Source of the DNA: Nanobdellati archaeon
GTDB lineage: Archaea > EX4484-52 > WAPT01
Length of the DNA stretch: 46,975 bases
NCBI GenBank assembly: GCA_027038505.1
Contig: JALVWC010000015.1
Span: 1-46,975 of the forward strand
Reading direction: 5' to 3'
Every line of letters starts with the position of its first letter. The first letter of the stretch is position 1. Shown piece after piece: positions 18,362-27,456 of this stretch. Both the position numbers and the translations under genes were made by a program. The notes under the pieces were generated by a model. That model was not told the origin of the DNA, did no database searches, and saw only the letters and a list, made by a program, of their open reading frames with translations.

Positions 18362-19849
18362 TCAAAGGGTTATGATCGAGCTGTGTTTTCTTATCCATTC
18401 GAGGTCGTAGCTGAAAAGGTACCTTATGTCTCTTATGCCAAGTTTGAACATTGCGAGCCTGTCAATACCCAACCCCCAGGCGATTACCGGCACATCAATT
18501 CCGAGAGGCTTTGTGACCTCCTCCCTGAAGATTCCCGCTCCTCCCAGCTCGACCCATCCCAGCTCGGGATGCTTGGCTGAGAGCTGAACGGACGGCTCGG
18601 TGAAGGGATAATAATCGGGATAAAACCTCACGTCTTCAGCCCTTGCCACCTCCACAGCAAACTTTTTCAGGATGCCGAGAAGGTGCCTGAAGTTCAGACC
18701 CTCCCCTATAACTATCCCCTCCACCTGATTGAACTCGATCAGATGGGTGGCATCAAGCTTATCCGGCCTGTAACACCTTGCTATCGCAAAATACTTGCCG
18801 GGAATTTCTGGCAGGGAAGCGAGGGTTCTTGCAGAAAGCGCTGTACCTTGTGCTCTCGGCATCAGCCTGCTCGCTACTTCCTCACTCCATCTGTATCCCC
18901 ACCCTTTCGAGCCGGTCTTCCAGCCATTTTCGTGAGTTTTTTTGACCCTCTCCACCAGTTTCTTGGATGGAAGCCTCCCGTGGCCGGGATATTTCAGCCT
19001 GTAAGTATCAGTCCACGTTCTTGCTGGGTGATTCTGAGGCTGGAAAAGCGCATCGAAATTCCAGAATTCAAGCTCTATGAGGGGGCCTTCCATCTCCTTG
19101 AAACCCATCGATACGAGCTTTCTTTTTACCTCATCAAGAAAAGCCCTATAAGGTTGCTTTTTGGCAGGATAAATTTCACGGACGGGATCTTTAACATCGT
19201 ACCTCTTTATTTCAGCGTGCTTCCACTTGCCTGTCCTTATTATTTCGGGAGTTAAGGCGGTGATCTCTTCCTTAATTTCCTTTATTTCCCTCGCTTTTTC
19301 CGCACCACTCTCTGTTATCCTGACGAACCTCTCCACCTTTTCCTCCAGCTTTACAAGCCCTCTTTTTCTAAGCACTTCCAAAATTTTTCTATCAACACTC
19401 TCACCATTCCTCACTTTTTCAAGTGCAAGCTCCATTTCATCCGGAGTTTCGGCATGCTCCTTGCCCCTGTCGGTGAGAACAACACTTTTCTCTTTTCCCT
19501 CGCCTTCAATTCTCACCCACCCCTTCCTCATCGCCCATCCGATCGCCACTTCCTTCGGCTGGGTTTTGACATCTTCCAACTTCTTGCTACCTCCAGCGTT
19601 AAGAAGCTCCCTGACAAGTTTTCTTTCAACGAGCCCCTCCCTCAGGGAGAGTTCTCCCTCGTCCGTGAGAACATACTCAGATCTTTTTTCCTCCCTCACG
19701 CTCACAAGTCCATACTTTTTCAGACCCTCGATGGCTTTAACCACCGCGGGCAAAGCGAGGTGGGTCTTCTCAACAAGCTCTCCAAGAGTGTATTCGTGTC
19801 CATCCACTACGGCTTTCAGCACCAGCGCTTCATTCCTCTCAAGTTCCAT
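18362..19849 (-). CDS. pheS: Phenylalanyl-tRNA synthetase alpha subunit
   Basis: Class II core (FDALFQPQNHPARTWTDTYRL, WGLGIDRLAMFKLGIRDIRYL) with N-terminal winged-helix repeats. Confidence 0.96.
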   Translation of the reverse strand: MELERNEALVLKAVVDGHEYTLGELVEKTHLALPAVVKAIEGLKKYGLVSVREEKRSEYVLTDEGELSLREGLVERKLVRELLNAGGSKKLEDVKTQPKEVAIGWAMRKGWVRIEGEGKEKSVVLTDRGKEHAETPDEMELALEKVRNGESVDRKILEVLRKRGLVKLEEKVERFVRITESGAEKAREIKEIKEEITALTPEIIRTGKWKHAEIKRYDVKDPVREIYPAKKQPYRAFLDEVKRKLVSMGFKEMEGPLIELEFWNFDALFQPQNHPARTWTDTYRLKYPGHGRLPSKKLVERVKKTHENGWKTGSKGWGYRWSEEVASRLMPRAQGTALSARTLASLPEIPGKYFAIARCYRPDKLDATHLIEFNQVEGIVIGEGLNFRHLLGILKKFAVEVARAEDVRFYPDYYPFTEPSVQLSAKHPELGWVELGGAGIFREEVTKPLGIDVPVIAWGLGIDRLAMFKLGIRDIRYLFSYDLEWIRKHSSIITL

Positions 19850-20939
19850 CTGGCAGCACCACAAACTCCTTTACTCTTTCCATCGCTTCCTCCTTTTTCT
19901 CGTTGAGGTTGTGGAGCATCTCAACGAGCTTTTCTACACATTCTCTTTTACACGGGCCGCAGAGCCTCCTGCCCTCTTTACACGACCTGTAGATTTCCCC
20001 CAAAGCCTTATCGTCCATTTCAAGATGGTAGGCAAAGAGCTCGAAGACCGTGCAGATGTCAGGATTGCCTCCAAGCCTTTTTTGCTCCTCAAGCGTTACT
20101 CTCCCTCCGGTAAAAGCATTCATGACCTTCTTCCTTATCTCCTCCTCGCGCTCATCCAGAGCTATGTAGGATGATGGCTTTGAGGAGCTCATCTTCCCTC
20201 CATCAAGTCCCGTCTGGAACTTGTGGTATGTGGATGATGGCAAGATGAACCGATGCTCTGCTTTAAAGCGGGACGCTATGTCCCTTGTGAGCCTTATGTG
20301 CGGATCCTGATCCGAACCTACGGGCACGACTGTGGGCATCGGCCCGTGCTCAAGCTGCGGGAGCAGGATGTCAGCAACTTGAGTTAAGGATGAGACTATC
20401 TTGCCCGGAGTTAGCGTTCCGTATATCGCTTCAAGCTCGTTGAACGTCACCTTTCTCGCGGCGAGCTTGCTGAAGGCGTGATAACCAGCAACATTTTTCG
20501 CGCTCTGGAAGTAAAGGACAGTGTTATCATTAAGCTCAAGCCCGCTCGCCGCAAGATAAGAAAGATATTCGAGGCCGAAGTCAACACACTTTTTCCTGTC
20601 AATCCTTCTTACCGTGTACGCTTCTATGTCCGCCACACAAACATAAAGTATGGCTTTGCGCTTCTGGTACCACACTATCTGGTTCATCACCATCTTATGT
20701 CCAAGATGGGGATTGCCAGAAGGCATGAATCCCGTCATCATCGCATAGTCCTTACCTTTTTTCATGGCCTCGAGAACCCTCTCAAAGTCCCTGTGACCGT
20801 AAATTATGCCCCTTCTCATATAAGGGTGCGGGTCAACAACTTTTTTCAACACCTCGCTGAACGGCAGTATGCCAAACTCCTTCATCAGCCTTTCATAGCT
20901 TTCTATCTGCGCTGACCCCCAAGGATCAAGCTTTACCAT
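19839..20939 (-). CDS. trpS: Tryptophanyl-tRNA synthetase (archaeal type)
   Basis: GFMPSGNPHLGHKMVMNQIVWYQ; KMSSSKPSSYIAL. Confidence 0.95.
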   Translation of the reverse strand: MVKLDPWGSAQIESYERLMKEFGILPFSEVLKKVVDPHPYMRRGIIYGHRDFERVLEAMKKGKDYAMMTGFMPSGNPHLGHKMVMNQIVWYQKRKAILYVCVADIEAYTVRRIDRKKCVDFGLEYLSYLAASGLELNDNTVLYFQSAKNVAGYHAFSKLAARKVTFNELEAIYGTLTPGKIVSSLTQVADILLPQLEHGPMPTVVPVGSDQDPHIRLTRDIASRFKAEHRFILPSSTYHKFQTGLDGGKMSSSKPSSYIALDEREEEIRKKVMNAFTGGRVTLEEQKRLGGNPDICTVFELFAYHLEMDDKALGEIYRSCKEGRRLCGPCKRECVEKLVEMLHNLNEKKEEAMERVKEFVVLPDGT

Positions 20940-21003
20940 TCAGCAGCACCACAATTGAACTTGTCACTCTGAAAGATAGGTCTGGCACGTTTTTAAATTG
21001 TTA

Positions 21004-21732
21004 TCATTCCCTTGCCTTGAGGATTCCCCCGAGCAATCCGAGGGCGATCGCGGATTTTCCACTATCCTTCTGGATGCGCGTGGCAATGTAGTCAAGGAAG
21101 GAATCCAACGTTCTTGTCTGAATCCAGATGCTGCCCACTCCCCTGAACCTCGCCACAAGCCCCTCCCCGCTGAAGAGGAAGGATTTGAGATTTCCGGCTT
21201 TTCCAACGCTCCACTCCAGCCCGTCCGTGAATGCAACGATATGCCCCGTGTCAACCGTTATTTCATCTCCCTGCAGATCGATCTTCTCTATCCCGCCAAA
21301 AGATGATAGAAAGATCCCTCCATTTCCGGTGATTTTCAGAAGGAAAAGCCCCTCCCCGCTGAAGAATCCTTTCGCCCCGCTCCATTTTGTGTCGATGTTG
21401 ATCGTTGGCGCACCAGCAAGAAAGGAGCCGCTCTGAACGTAGAGCGTGTTGTTGTTCATCTCCACGAGCTCAACATCCCCCGGGAAGCGCGGAGCGAGCC
21501 CAACAAGTCCCGTGGAAGCATTACACCTGAATCTGTTCAGAAAGAAGCTCTCCCCACCGAGCAGACTCCTTTTTAAAGCACCACCGATCCCTCGGGTTTC
21601 AGTTATTATATCCACGTTCTTCATGTATGCCATAACCCCGGCTTCCGCTATAATTTCCTCTCCTCCATCCAGACATACCTCAACAAGGCTGTATGACGGT
21701 TTCGAGATTATCCTGTACTGCATGATCAACAC
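21004..21732 (-). CDS. TIGR00266/AIM24-family protein
   Basis: EIIAEAGVMAYMKNVDIITETRG...SLLGGESFFLNRF...SGEGLFLLKITGNGGIFLSSFG. Confidence 0.85.
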   Translation of the reverse strand: MLIMQYRIISKPSYSLVEVCLDGGEEIIAEAGVMAYMKNVDIITETRGIGGALKRSLLGGESFFLNRFRCNASTGLVGLAPRFPGDVELVEMNNNTLYVQSGSFLAGAPTINIDTKWSGAKGFFSGEGLFLLKITGNGGIFLSSFGGIEKIDLQGDEITVDTGHIVAFTDGLEWSVGKAGNLKSFLFSGEGLVARFRGVGSIWIQTRTLDSFLDYIATRIQKDSGKSAIALGLLGGILKARE

Positions 21733-21824
21733 GCTCCTTCAGACCTTCCCAGCAATTATTTGCAGTTTTTTAAATTTAAAGATTTCAATATGATGAATTC
21801 CCGCAGAAAATCAGGAGGGGAAAT

Positions 21825-23384
21825 ATGCCGGACATCAACGAAAAAGAGATGAAATCGTTTGTACAGAAGATAGCAACCTTCTGCAAGAGGAAGGGTTTTG
21901 TTTATCCCTCCTGTGAGATCTACGGGGGGTTTGCCGGTTTTTACGACTATGGCCCGCTTGGAGCGGAGCTTAAAAAGAACATAAAGGATGAGTGGTGGAA
22001 CAGGTTTGTCAGGCAGCGTGATGACGTCGTTGGAATAGATGCGTGCACCATCAACCATCCGATGGTGTGGAGGGCTTCGGGCCACGTCGAATGTTTCGTT
22101 GATCCTCTTGTTGAGTGCAAAAAATGCCATACAAGACACAGGGCAGACCACCTGATTGAGGATGCTCTCGGAATTGCGGCTGATGGCATAAGCCTTGGGA
22201 GGATAAACCAGCTGATCAGAGAACACAACCTAAAGTGCCCGAAATGCGGAGGTGAATTGACCCAGGCAAGAACCTTTAATCTCATGTTCAAGACCTTTGT
22301 CGGTCCGACCGAGGATGAGAGCAGCATAGCGTATCTGAGACCAGAGACGGCCCAGCTTATATTCGTTAACTTCAAGTTGATCCTTGAAACCACGAGGGTT
22401 AAGCTACCGTTTGGTATAGCGCAGATCGGTAGGGCTTACAGAAACGAGATAAGCCCGAGAAACTTCCTGTTCAGGATGAGGGAGTTTGAGCAGATGGAAA
22501 TGGAGTACTTTGTACATCCTGATAAAATAAATGAATGCCCCTATCTGACGGACGAGATCCTTGACTTTGAGATGAACGTGCTCTCCGCTGAAATGCAAAA
22601 AAAAGGTGAGCAGCACAGAAAAATGAAGCTTGGGGAAGCGCTCGAGAAGGGGATAATTAAAACGAAGTGGCATGTCTACTGGCTTTATGAAATGTACAAG
22701 TGGTTCATAGATCTTGGTGTCAATCCGGAAAAGTTGAGGATAAGGCAGCACTTACCCGAAGAAAGGAGTCATTACGCCCTCGATACCTGGGATATAGAAT
22801 ACCACTTCCCATTTGGATGGAAGGAAATACACGGCATGGCTAACAGAACGACCTTCGACCTTGAGCAACATATGAAGTTTAGCGGGAAGGACCTGACCTA
22901 TTTTGACGAGGAAAGCAAAAAGAAAGTTGTTCCGTATGTTGTTGTTGAGCCGTCACAGGGGGTTGATAGAGCATTCCTCGTTTTCATAATAGATGCGTAT
23001 CATGAAGAGGAAGATGGAAGGGTTGTGCTGAAGCTTCATCCTAAACTTGCACCCTACAAGGTGGCGGTGTTTCCGCTCGTGACCAAGGATGGTTTGCCGG
23101 AGAAGGCAAGGGAAGTGTACGGAATGGTGAAGAGGAAGTTCGCGGCTTTCTATGACGAAAAGGGAAGTATAGGGCGGAGATATGCAAGGCAGGATGAGGT
23201 AGGCACACCATACTGCGTGACCATAGACTATGATACTCTGCAAGATGATACTGTGACCATCAGGGACAGGGATACGAGAGAGCAGGTGCGCGTTAAAATT
23301 GATGAGCTTACAGGCATTTTGGAAAAGCTGATTGAAGGAAAGGTGAGTTTTGAAGAGCTGAAAGGTGAGAACAATAAACCGTAA
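21825..23384 (+). CDS. glyS: Glycyl-tRNA synthetase (eukaryote/archaeal alpha2 type)
   Basis: FVYPSCEIYGGFAGFYDYGPLGAELKKNIKDEWW; EIHGMANRTTFDLEQHMKFSGKDL. Confidence 0.97.
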   Translation: MPDINEKEMKSFVQKIATFCKRKGFVYPSCEIYGGFAGFYDYGPLGAELKKNIKDEWWNRFVRQRDDVVGIDACTINHPMVWRASGHVECFVDPLVECKKCHTRHRADHLIEDALGIAADGISLGRINQLIREHNLKCPKCGGELTQARTFNLMFKTFVGPTEDESSIAYLRPETAQLIFVNFKLILETTRVKLPFGIAQIGRAYRNEISPRNFLFRMREFEQMEMEYFVHPDKINECPYLTDEILDFEMNVLSAEMQKKGEQHRKMKLGEALEKGIIKTKWHVYWLYEMYKWFIDLGVNPEKLRIRQHLPEERSHYALDTWDIEYHFPFGWKEIHGMANRTTFDLEQHMKFSGKDLTYFDEESKKKVVPYVVVEPSQGVDRAFLVFIIDAYHEEEDGRVVLKLHPKLAPYKVAVFPLVTKDGLPEKAREVYGMVKRKFAAFYDEKGSIGRRYARQDEVGTPYCVTIDYDTLQDDTVTIRDRDTREQVRVKIDELTGILEKLIEGKVSFEELKGENNKP

Positions 23385-23480
23385 CAATCATTTTGATAAT
23401 CTCGTTACGGCTGCATGATTCTTTATCTCTAAGGCTTGAACGTCATAAGAATTTGATTTCTATGGCTATAGAACCCCATT

Positions 23481-24071
23481 TTACGGGCTCACATGCTTTA
23501 TGATGTAATATGTTACGCTTCCCTCCTCATCCACAACTGCAAGCAATGGTTTTGCCCTTATGTTCTGGCTGAGCCTCACGAATCTCGACAGATCGGCCAG
23601 GCTCCAGTCTATGTTTTCAGGCACAGCGTGAACGTTGTACTTCGTGTGCTCCCTTGAACTTTTCTCACCTCTTTTGTAGGGATTTACACCTCTCTCGTAC
23701 ACTCTGAAGTGGGTGCCGAACTTAAAGCCAGATTTGACTATGAACCCTCTGTTTCTGAGATCCCTGTATACTATATATTTGAATGGGAATTCCGGATCAA
23801 TCTCGCAGCATCTCCTGTAAAATTCACTGACATCAAGAACTTTCCCACTCTCCTTTATTTCGATGAAACCCCTTTCAAGCAGGAGCATCGCTTCCTCCAG
23901 CATCAATTGAAGGAACTTAACCTTTTCTTCCTCTACCCACTTTCCGAAGTATTTTTCACTGTAAATTTTATTTCCTTCTTCTTCATCCCACACGACCACT
24001 CTTGTTCCGAGAAGTTCAGCATGTGCGATTTTTTTGCTGTTTTCTTTTCTGTTTTTATTCTCGACCATCAA
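23481..24071 (-). CDS. endA: tRNA-splicing endonuclease (single-repeat length)
   Basis: FKYIVYRDLRNRGFIVKSGFKFGTHFRVYERG; about 196 aa, consistent with alpha4 class. Confidence 0.92.
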   Translation of the reverse strand: MMVENKNRKENSKKIAHAELLGTRVVVWDEEEGNKIYSEKYFGKWVEEEKVKFLQLMLEEAMLLLERGFIEIKESGKVLDVSEFYRRCCEIDPEFPFKYIVYRDLRNRGFIVKSGFKFGTHFRVYERGVNPYKRGEKSSREHTKYNVHAVPENIDWSLADLSRFVRLSQNIRAKPLLAVVDEEGSVTYYIIKHVSP

Positions 24072-24104
24072 ACTATAGAGAATGAAAGAAATTTTTTAAA
24101 GTCA

Positions 24105-24181
24105 TGGTGGGGCGGCGGGGATTCGAACCCCGGACACCGCGGTCTTCAGCCGCGCGCTCTCCCAGGCTGAGCTACCGCCCC
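24105..24181 (-). tRNA. tRNA-Phe (anticodon GAA), 3' CCA encoded
   Basis: Reverse strand GGGGCGGTAGCTCAGCCTGGGAGAGCGCGCGGCTGAAGACCGCGGTGTCCGGGGTTCGAATCCCCGCCGCCCCACCA. Confidence 0.95.
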
Positions 24182-24306
24182 ATTAGGGATGATTTTTTCT
24201 CTGATTATTTTTAAAATTTATAGGAAATCAGTCAACTGAATACTTCATGTGTCGCTTTGTTCATTATAATTTAAACTATCGTGGAGGTAAATTGAAAAAA
24301 GGACGG

Positions 24307-24324
24307 CATCGCCTCACGGCGGTG
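24307..24324 (-). terminator. Candidate hairpin with GUGA (GNRA) loop followed by T-run
   Basis: Minus strand CACCGCC-GTGA-GGCGATG-CCGTCC-TTTTTT, downstream of the pyruvate-kinase-like gene. Confidence 0.4.
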
Positions 24325-24425
24325 AATAGTTTTATAGCTTGATGCAGCACTTACCAAGAAAGAATATTTACTGGTATAAAACTAATTGATATCCTGTCAT
24401 CGATCAAAAATTTTTTGTAATTCCG

Positions 24426-25121
24426 TTATCCTGTGGAATATCCTGTAGAAGGTCTCGTTGGCAAACTCAAAGCTAAACTCCCACTTTCCTTATGGGTTTC
24501 GGCAGCTCTTATAAGAACGTCGAGCCATCTAGCCGCCTCAACAGGATAATTTCCTATTGCGGTCTCTTCAGCCAGCATTATTCCCCATGCGCCCGCGTTC
24601 ACAGCATTGAAAACATCCACCGCCTCAGCCCTTGTTGGCTCAGCGTTATTAACCATAGATTTAAGCACTTCCGTTGCGACTATGAACGGCTTGTCGTAGC
24701 GGTTGCAGACCTCTATTATTCTCTGCTGCAGCATCGGCACCATGTGAATTCCGAACTCTTTGCCGAGATCACCTCTGGCAATCATGACCATGTCACTTCC
24801 CTTCACGATATCCTCCAAGTTCTGAATAGCCTCCATTGTTTCTATCTTCGCACAAATTGGAAGATCGGCAAGCCTTCTTGCGTTTTCAAGGCAAGATCTC
24901 TTCCTGACAAAGGAGAGAGCAACGGTAGCACTTTCTGGAAGTTCCAGCCTCTCGAGAACGCTCCAGTGCCTTACATCAATCAGCACATCCCTGAAGCCTA
25001 TATCTACCTCATCGGTGTATGCGGTATTTATCCTTGCAACATCCATCCCGGCTTGTTTTAACTCTTCTATGAGATGTTTGGATGCCGGGCCTATCGTACA
25101 TATTATCTTTGTCCTGCGCAT
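24426..25121 (-). CDS. Pyruvate-kinase-like protein, truncated/minimal (possible frameshift near 3' end)
   Basis: RRTKIICTIGPAS, VALSFVRKRS, CAKIETMEAIQNLEDIV, MVMIARGDLGKEFG, PFIVATEVLKSM...EPTRAEAVDVFNAV; far shorter than canonical enzyme. Confidence 0.8.
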   Translation of the reverse strand: MRRTKIICTIGPASKHLIEELKQAGMDVARINTAYTDEVDIGFRDVLIDVRHWSVLERLELPESATVALSFVRKRSCLENARRLADLPICAKIETMEAIQNLEDIVKGSDMVMIARGDLGKEFGIHMVPMLQQRIIEVCNRYDKPFIVATEVLKSMVNNAEPTRAEAVDVFNAVNAGAWGIMLAEETAIGNYPVEAARWLDVLIRAAETHKESGSLALSLPTRPSTGYSTG

Positions 25122-25251
25122 AAGACAATTACTTTTCCACATAAATATATAAATTTTTCGTTATTTAACGAGAAATTATTTCGGCAAGTGACGTTGATAA
25201 CTTTCGAAAAAAATTTGCACAATTCTTTAATCATTTTTAGAAGTAGCAAAA

Positions 25252-25327
25252 TGGCGCCCCCGCCAGGACTCGAACCTGGGACAACGCGGTTAACAGCCGC
25301 GCGCTCTACCTGCTGAGCTACGGGGGC
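25252..25327 (-). tRNA. tRNA-Asn (anticodon GTT), 3' CCA encoded
   Basis: Reverse strand GCCCCCGTAGCTCAGCAGGTAGAGCGCGCGGCTGTTAACCGCGTTGTCCCAGGTTCGAGTCCTGGCGGGGGCGCCA. Confidence 0.95.
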
Positions 25328-25369
25328 ACAGAAGCCTAAACTTTATCTATTTCCAAAATGTTTAAAAAT

Positions 25370-26563
25370 TTAAACTGACTCGCCATGCGAGGTAGCAACT
25401 TCTCTGTACACCTCAACAACCTTTTTGCTGATAACGTTCCAGCTGTAATATTTTTCAGCAGCATGTCTCCCTTTCTTTCCCATTTTCGCGGCCATATCTG
25501 GATTTCCAAGCAGCCTGAGCATAGCTCCTGTAAGTTCAGCCTCGCTAAGAGGCTCAACAAGCACACCACACTTTGATTTCTTTAAGATCTCCGGTATCCC
25601 TCCAACTCTGGTCGCCACCACGGGAACGCCGGAAGCCATGGCTTCCAGTATCACCATCCCGAAAGCTTCAGCTGTTATCGAAGGCAGCACAAAAATATCA
25701 GCGATTTTAAAAAGTTTGGGTACAAGCTCGTCACCGACCTTTCCGGTAAACATGACGTTTTTCTCAATACCAAGTATTTTTGCCTGGGTTTTAAGGGCAG
25801 GGAGCATTTCGCCGCTTCCGGCCATAATGAGGAGGGTTGTTTTTCTCATCTCGCTGTCAAGCTCATCGAGAAGGGAGCTGAACGCCTTGAGCAGGATGTT
25901 GGGACCCTTTCTTATACTCATCCTGCTCAGGTAGAGCACAATTTTTTCAGACTCTATACCCAACTCCGACTTAATTTTTTCCCTTTCCTCCGGAGAAGGC
26001 GGTGTGAACCTTGCCGTATCCACACCGTTGGGGATGATGTCAACTTTATCCCTGTTTTCCTCCTCGAGAAAGTGCTCTATGAATTTTGCGGCAGCATTAC
26101 TCACAGCAATTATCCGGTTTGCGCGGTTTATGCTGCCCTTGATTATGGACAACCTTCCTCCTATCACCTTCCATAGCCTGAAATCGTACATGAAGGAGAT
26201 GGTGTGGGTGGTGAGAACCGCTGGCAGGTCCAGCGAGGATGCACATCCGAGAGCCTTGAATGAAAGGGGCACAAAAGCATGGTGTGCGTGCACCACATCA
26301 AAATCCCTTAGAACTCTGGAAAGCGGATCGGAATTCAGCATGATTGAGAGGTTAATCCTTACGATAGGGCTCGTCTTTCCGCCTATTTTCACGAGAGTTA
26401 TGCCCTTATCTTCAAGTTCCTCCTCCTTTCCTGTGTCCCAGTCGTTGGTTATGATCGCAACTTCCAGTCCTTTTTCTTTAAGCTTCAAAGCGAGAGCATG
26501 CATGTGGCTTGCAACCCCTCCTATTACGGGGTAGTACCAGTCACTGACCAGAGCAACTTTCAT
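25370..26563 (-). CDS. Glycosyltransferase family 4
   Basis: SDWYYPVIGGVASHMHALA...VDIIPNGVDTARF...ADIFVLPSITAEAFGMVILEAMASGVPVVATRVGGIPEIL. Confidence 0.93.
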   Translation of the reverse strand: MKVALVSDWYYPVIGGVASHMHALALKLKEKGLEVAIITNDWDTGKEEELEDKGITLVKIGGKTSPIVRINLSIMLNSDPLSRVLRDFDVVHAHHAFVPLSFKALGCASSLDLPAVLTTHTISFMYDFRLWKVIGGRLSIIKGSINRANRIIAVSNAAAKFIEHFLEEENRDKVDIIPNGVDTARFTPPSPEEREKIKSELGIESEKIVLYLSRMSIRKGPNILLKAFSSLLDELDSEMRKTTLLIMAGSGEMLPALKTQAKILGIEKNVMFTGKVGDELVPKLFKIADIFVLPSITAEAFGMVILEAMASGVPVVATRVGGIPEILKKSKCGVLVEPLSEAELTGAMLRLLGNPDMAAKMGKKGRHAAEKYYSWNVISKKVVEVYREVATSHGESV

Positions 26564-27456
26564 GCACGCACACCTTTCTTGACCCCTTCCCTAATGAACA
26601 GCAGAGATCCCAGCGCAGAATATACATACTGAAAAATAAACCGATAAATGAAAGCAGCAATAACCGCGTTGGTCTCCTGACCCGTGGCGAGCACTATCCC
26701 CATCTCACCCACAGCAATTCCCGCGGGAAATGGAGAGATAGCTCCGAATACATGACAGAGCACGACCGCGAGGATTGCATTACCCATTCCCACATTCAGG
26801 CCAGTTGCTCTAAAAGCCAATATGATACCCGCTGCCTGCACAAGAAGGGTCATGAGCCCGAGGATGAATCCGCTCACCAAAACTTTATTGTGTGGGATTC
26901 GCGATCTTTCGAGAAACCTGTTAAACAGTTTCACCGGCAGGGTTTTTTCTCTCAGTTTCCTCAGAGTCAGTATGGCAACACAGGCAGCAACGGGCAAAAC
27001 CAGACCCTTCATTCCGAACTTCCAGAAGAGAAACACAGCGAGCAGGGCATTTATCTCCATGACCTGGCTCAAAACCAGGGAAAGAAGGTTGTCTCTGTAA
27101 TTACCCGGTATGAGCTTGGGCTTTATGAGATGTCCCGTGACGCCAAACGGCATGGAGAAAATTATGGAGTATCCCTTAAGGTTGGCCTTGATAACCTGAG
27201 AATAGCGCAGTCTCTTATGTTTGTGCGGGAGCAAAAAAATGTACCACCTCAGAGAAGAAAGGAGAAGGTGTGCCACCGAGAGCACGCCGCACAGAAACAG
27301 ATACTTCAGTTCCATATTTCTCATCGCCACCACAACTTCGTTATATTCCATCAGTTTCAGGAGATAAAACACCGCAAAAACTCCGAACATCATCTGAAGA
27401 AATCTAAGTGGCTTAAGCTCGCTTAGAGGTTTACGCTCAGAATTATGAGCAAACAT
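26560..27456 (-). CDS. Flippase-like (UPF0104/LPG synthase TM) membrane protein
   Basis: Multi-TM; SSLRWYIFLLPH...IKANLKGYSIIFSMPFGVTGHLIKPKLIPG; similar organisation to 13208-14170. Confidence 0.65.
   Translation of the reverse strand: MFAHNSERKPLSELKPLRFLQMMFGVFAVFYLLKLMEYNEVVVAMRNMELKYLFLCGVLSVAHLLLSSLRWYIFLLPHKHKRLRYSQVIKANLKGYSIIFSMPFGVTGHLIKPKLIPGNYRDNLLSLVLSQVMEINALLAVFLFWKFGMKGLVLPVAACVAILTLRKLREKTLPVKLFNRFLERSRIPHNKVLVSGFILGLMTLLVQAAGIILAFRATGLNVGMGNAILAVVLCHVFGAISPFPAGIAVGEMGIVLATGQETNAVIAAFIYRFIFQYVYSALGSLLFIREGVKKGVRA

Noticed and set aside
19227-20174. 315-aa plus-strand ORF opposite pheS/trpS
   Set aside because: Antisense to two well-supported synthetases; Ser/Phe/Leu-rich shadow ORF.
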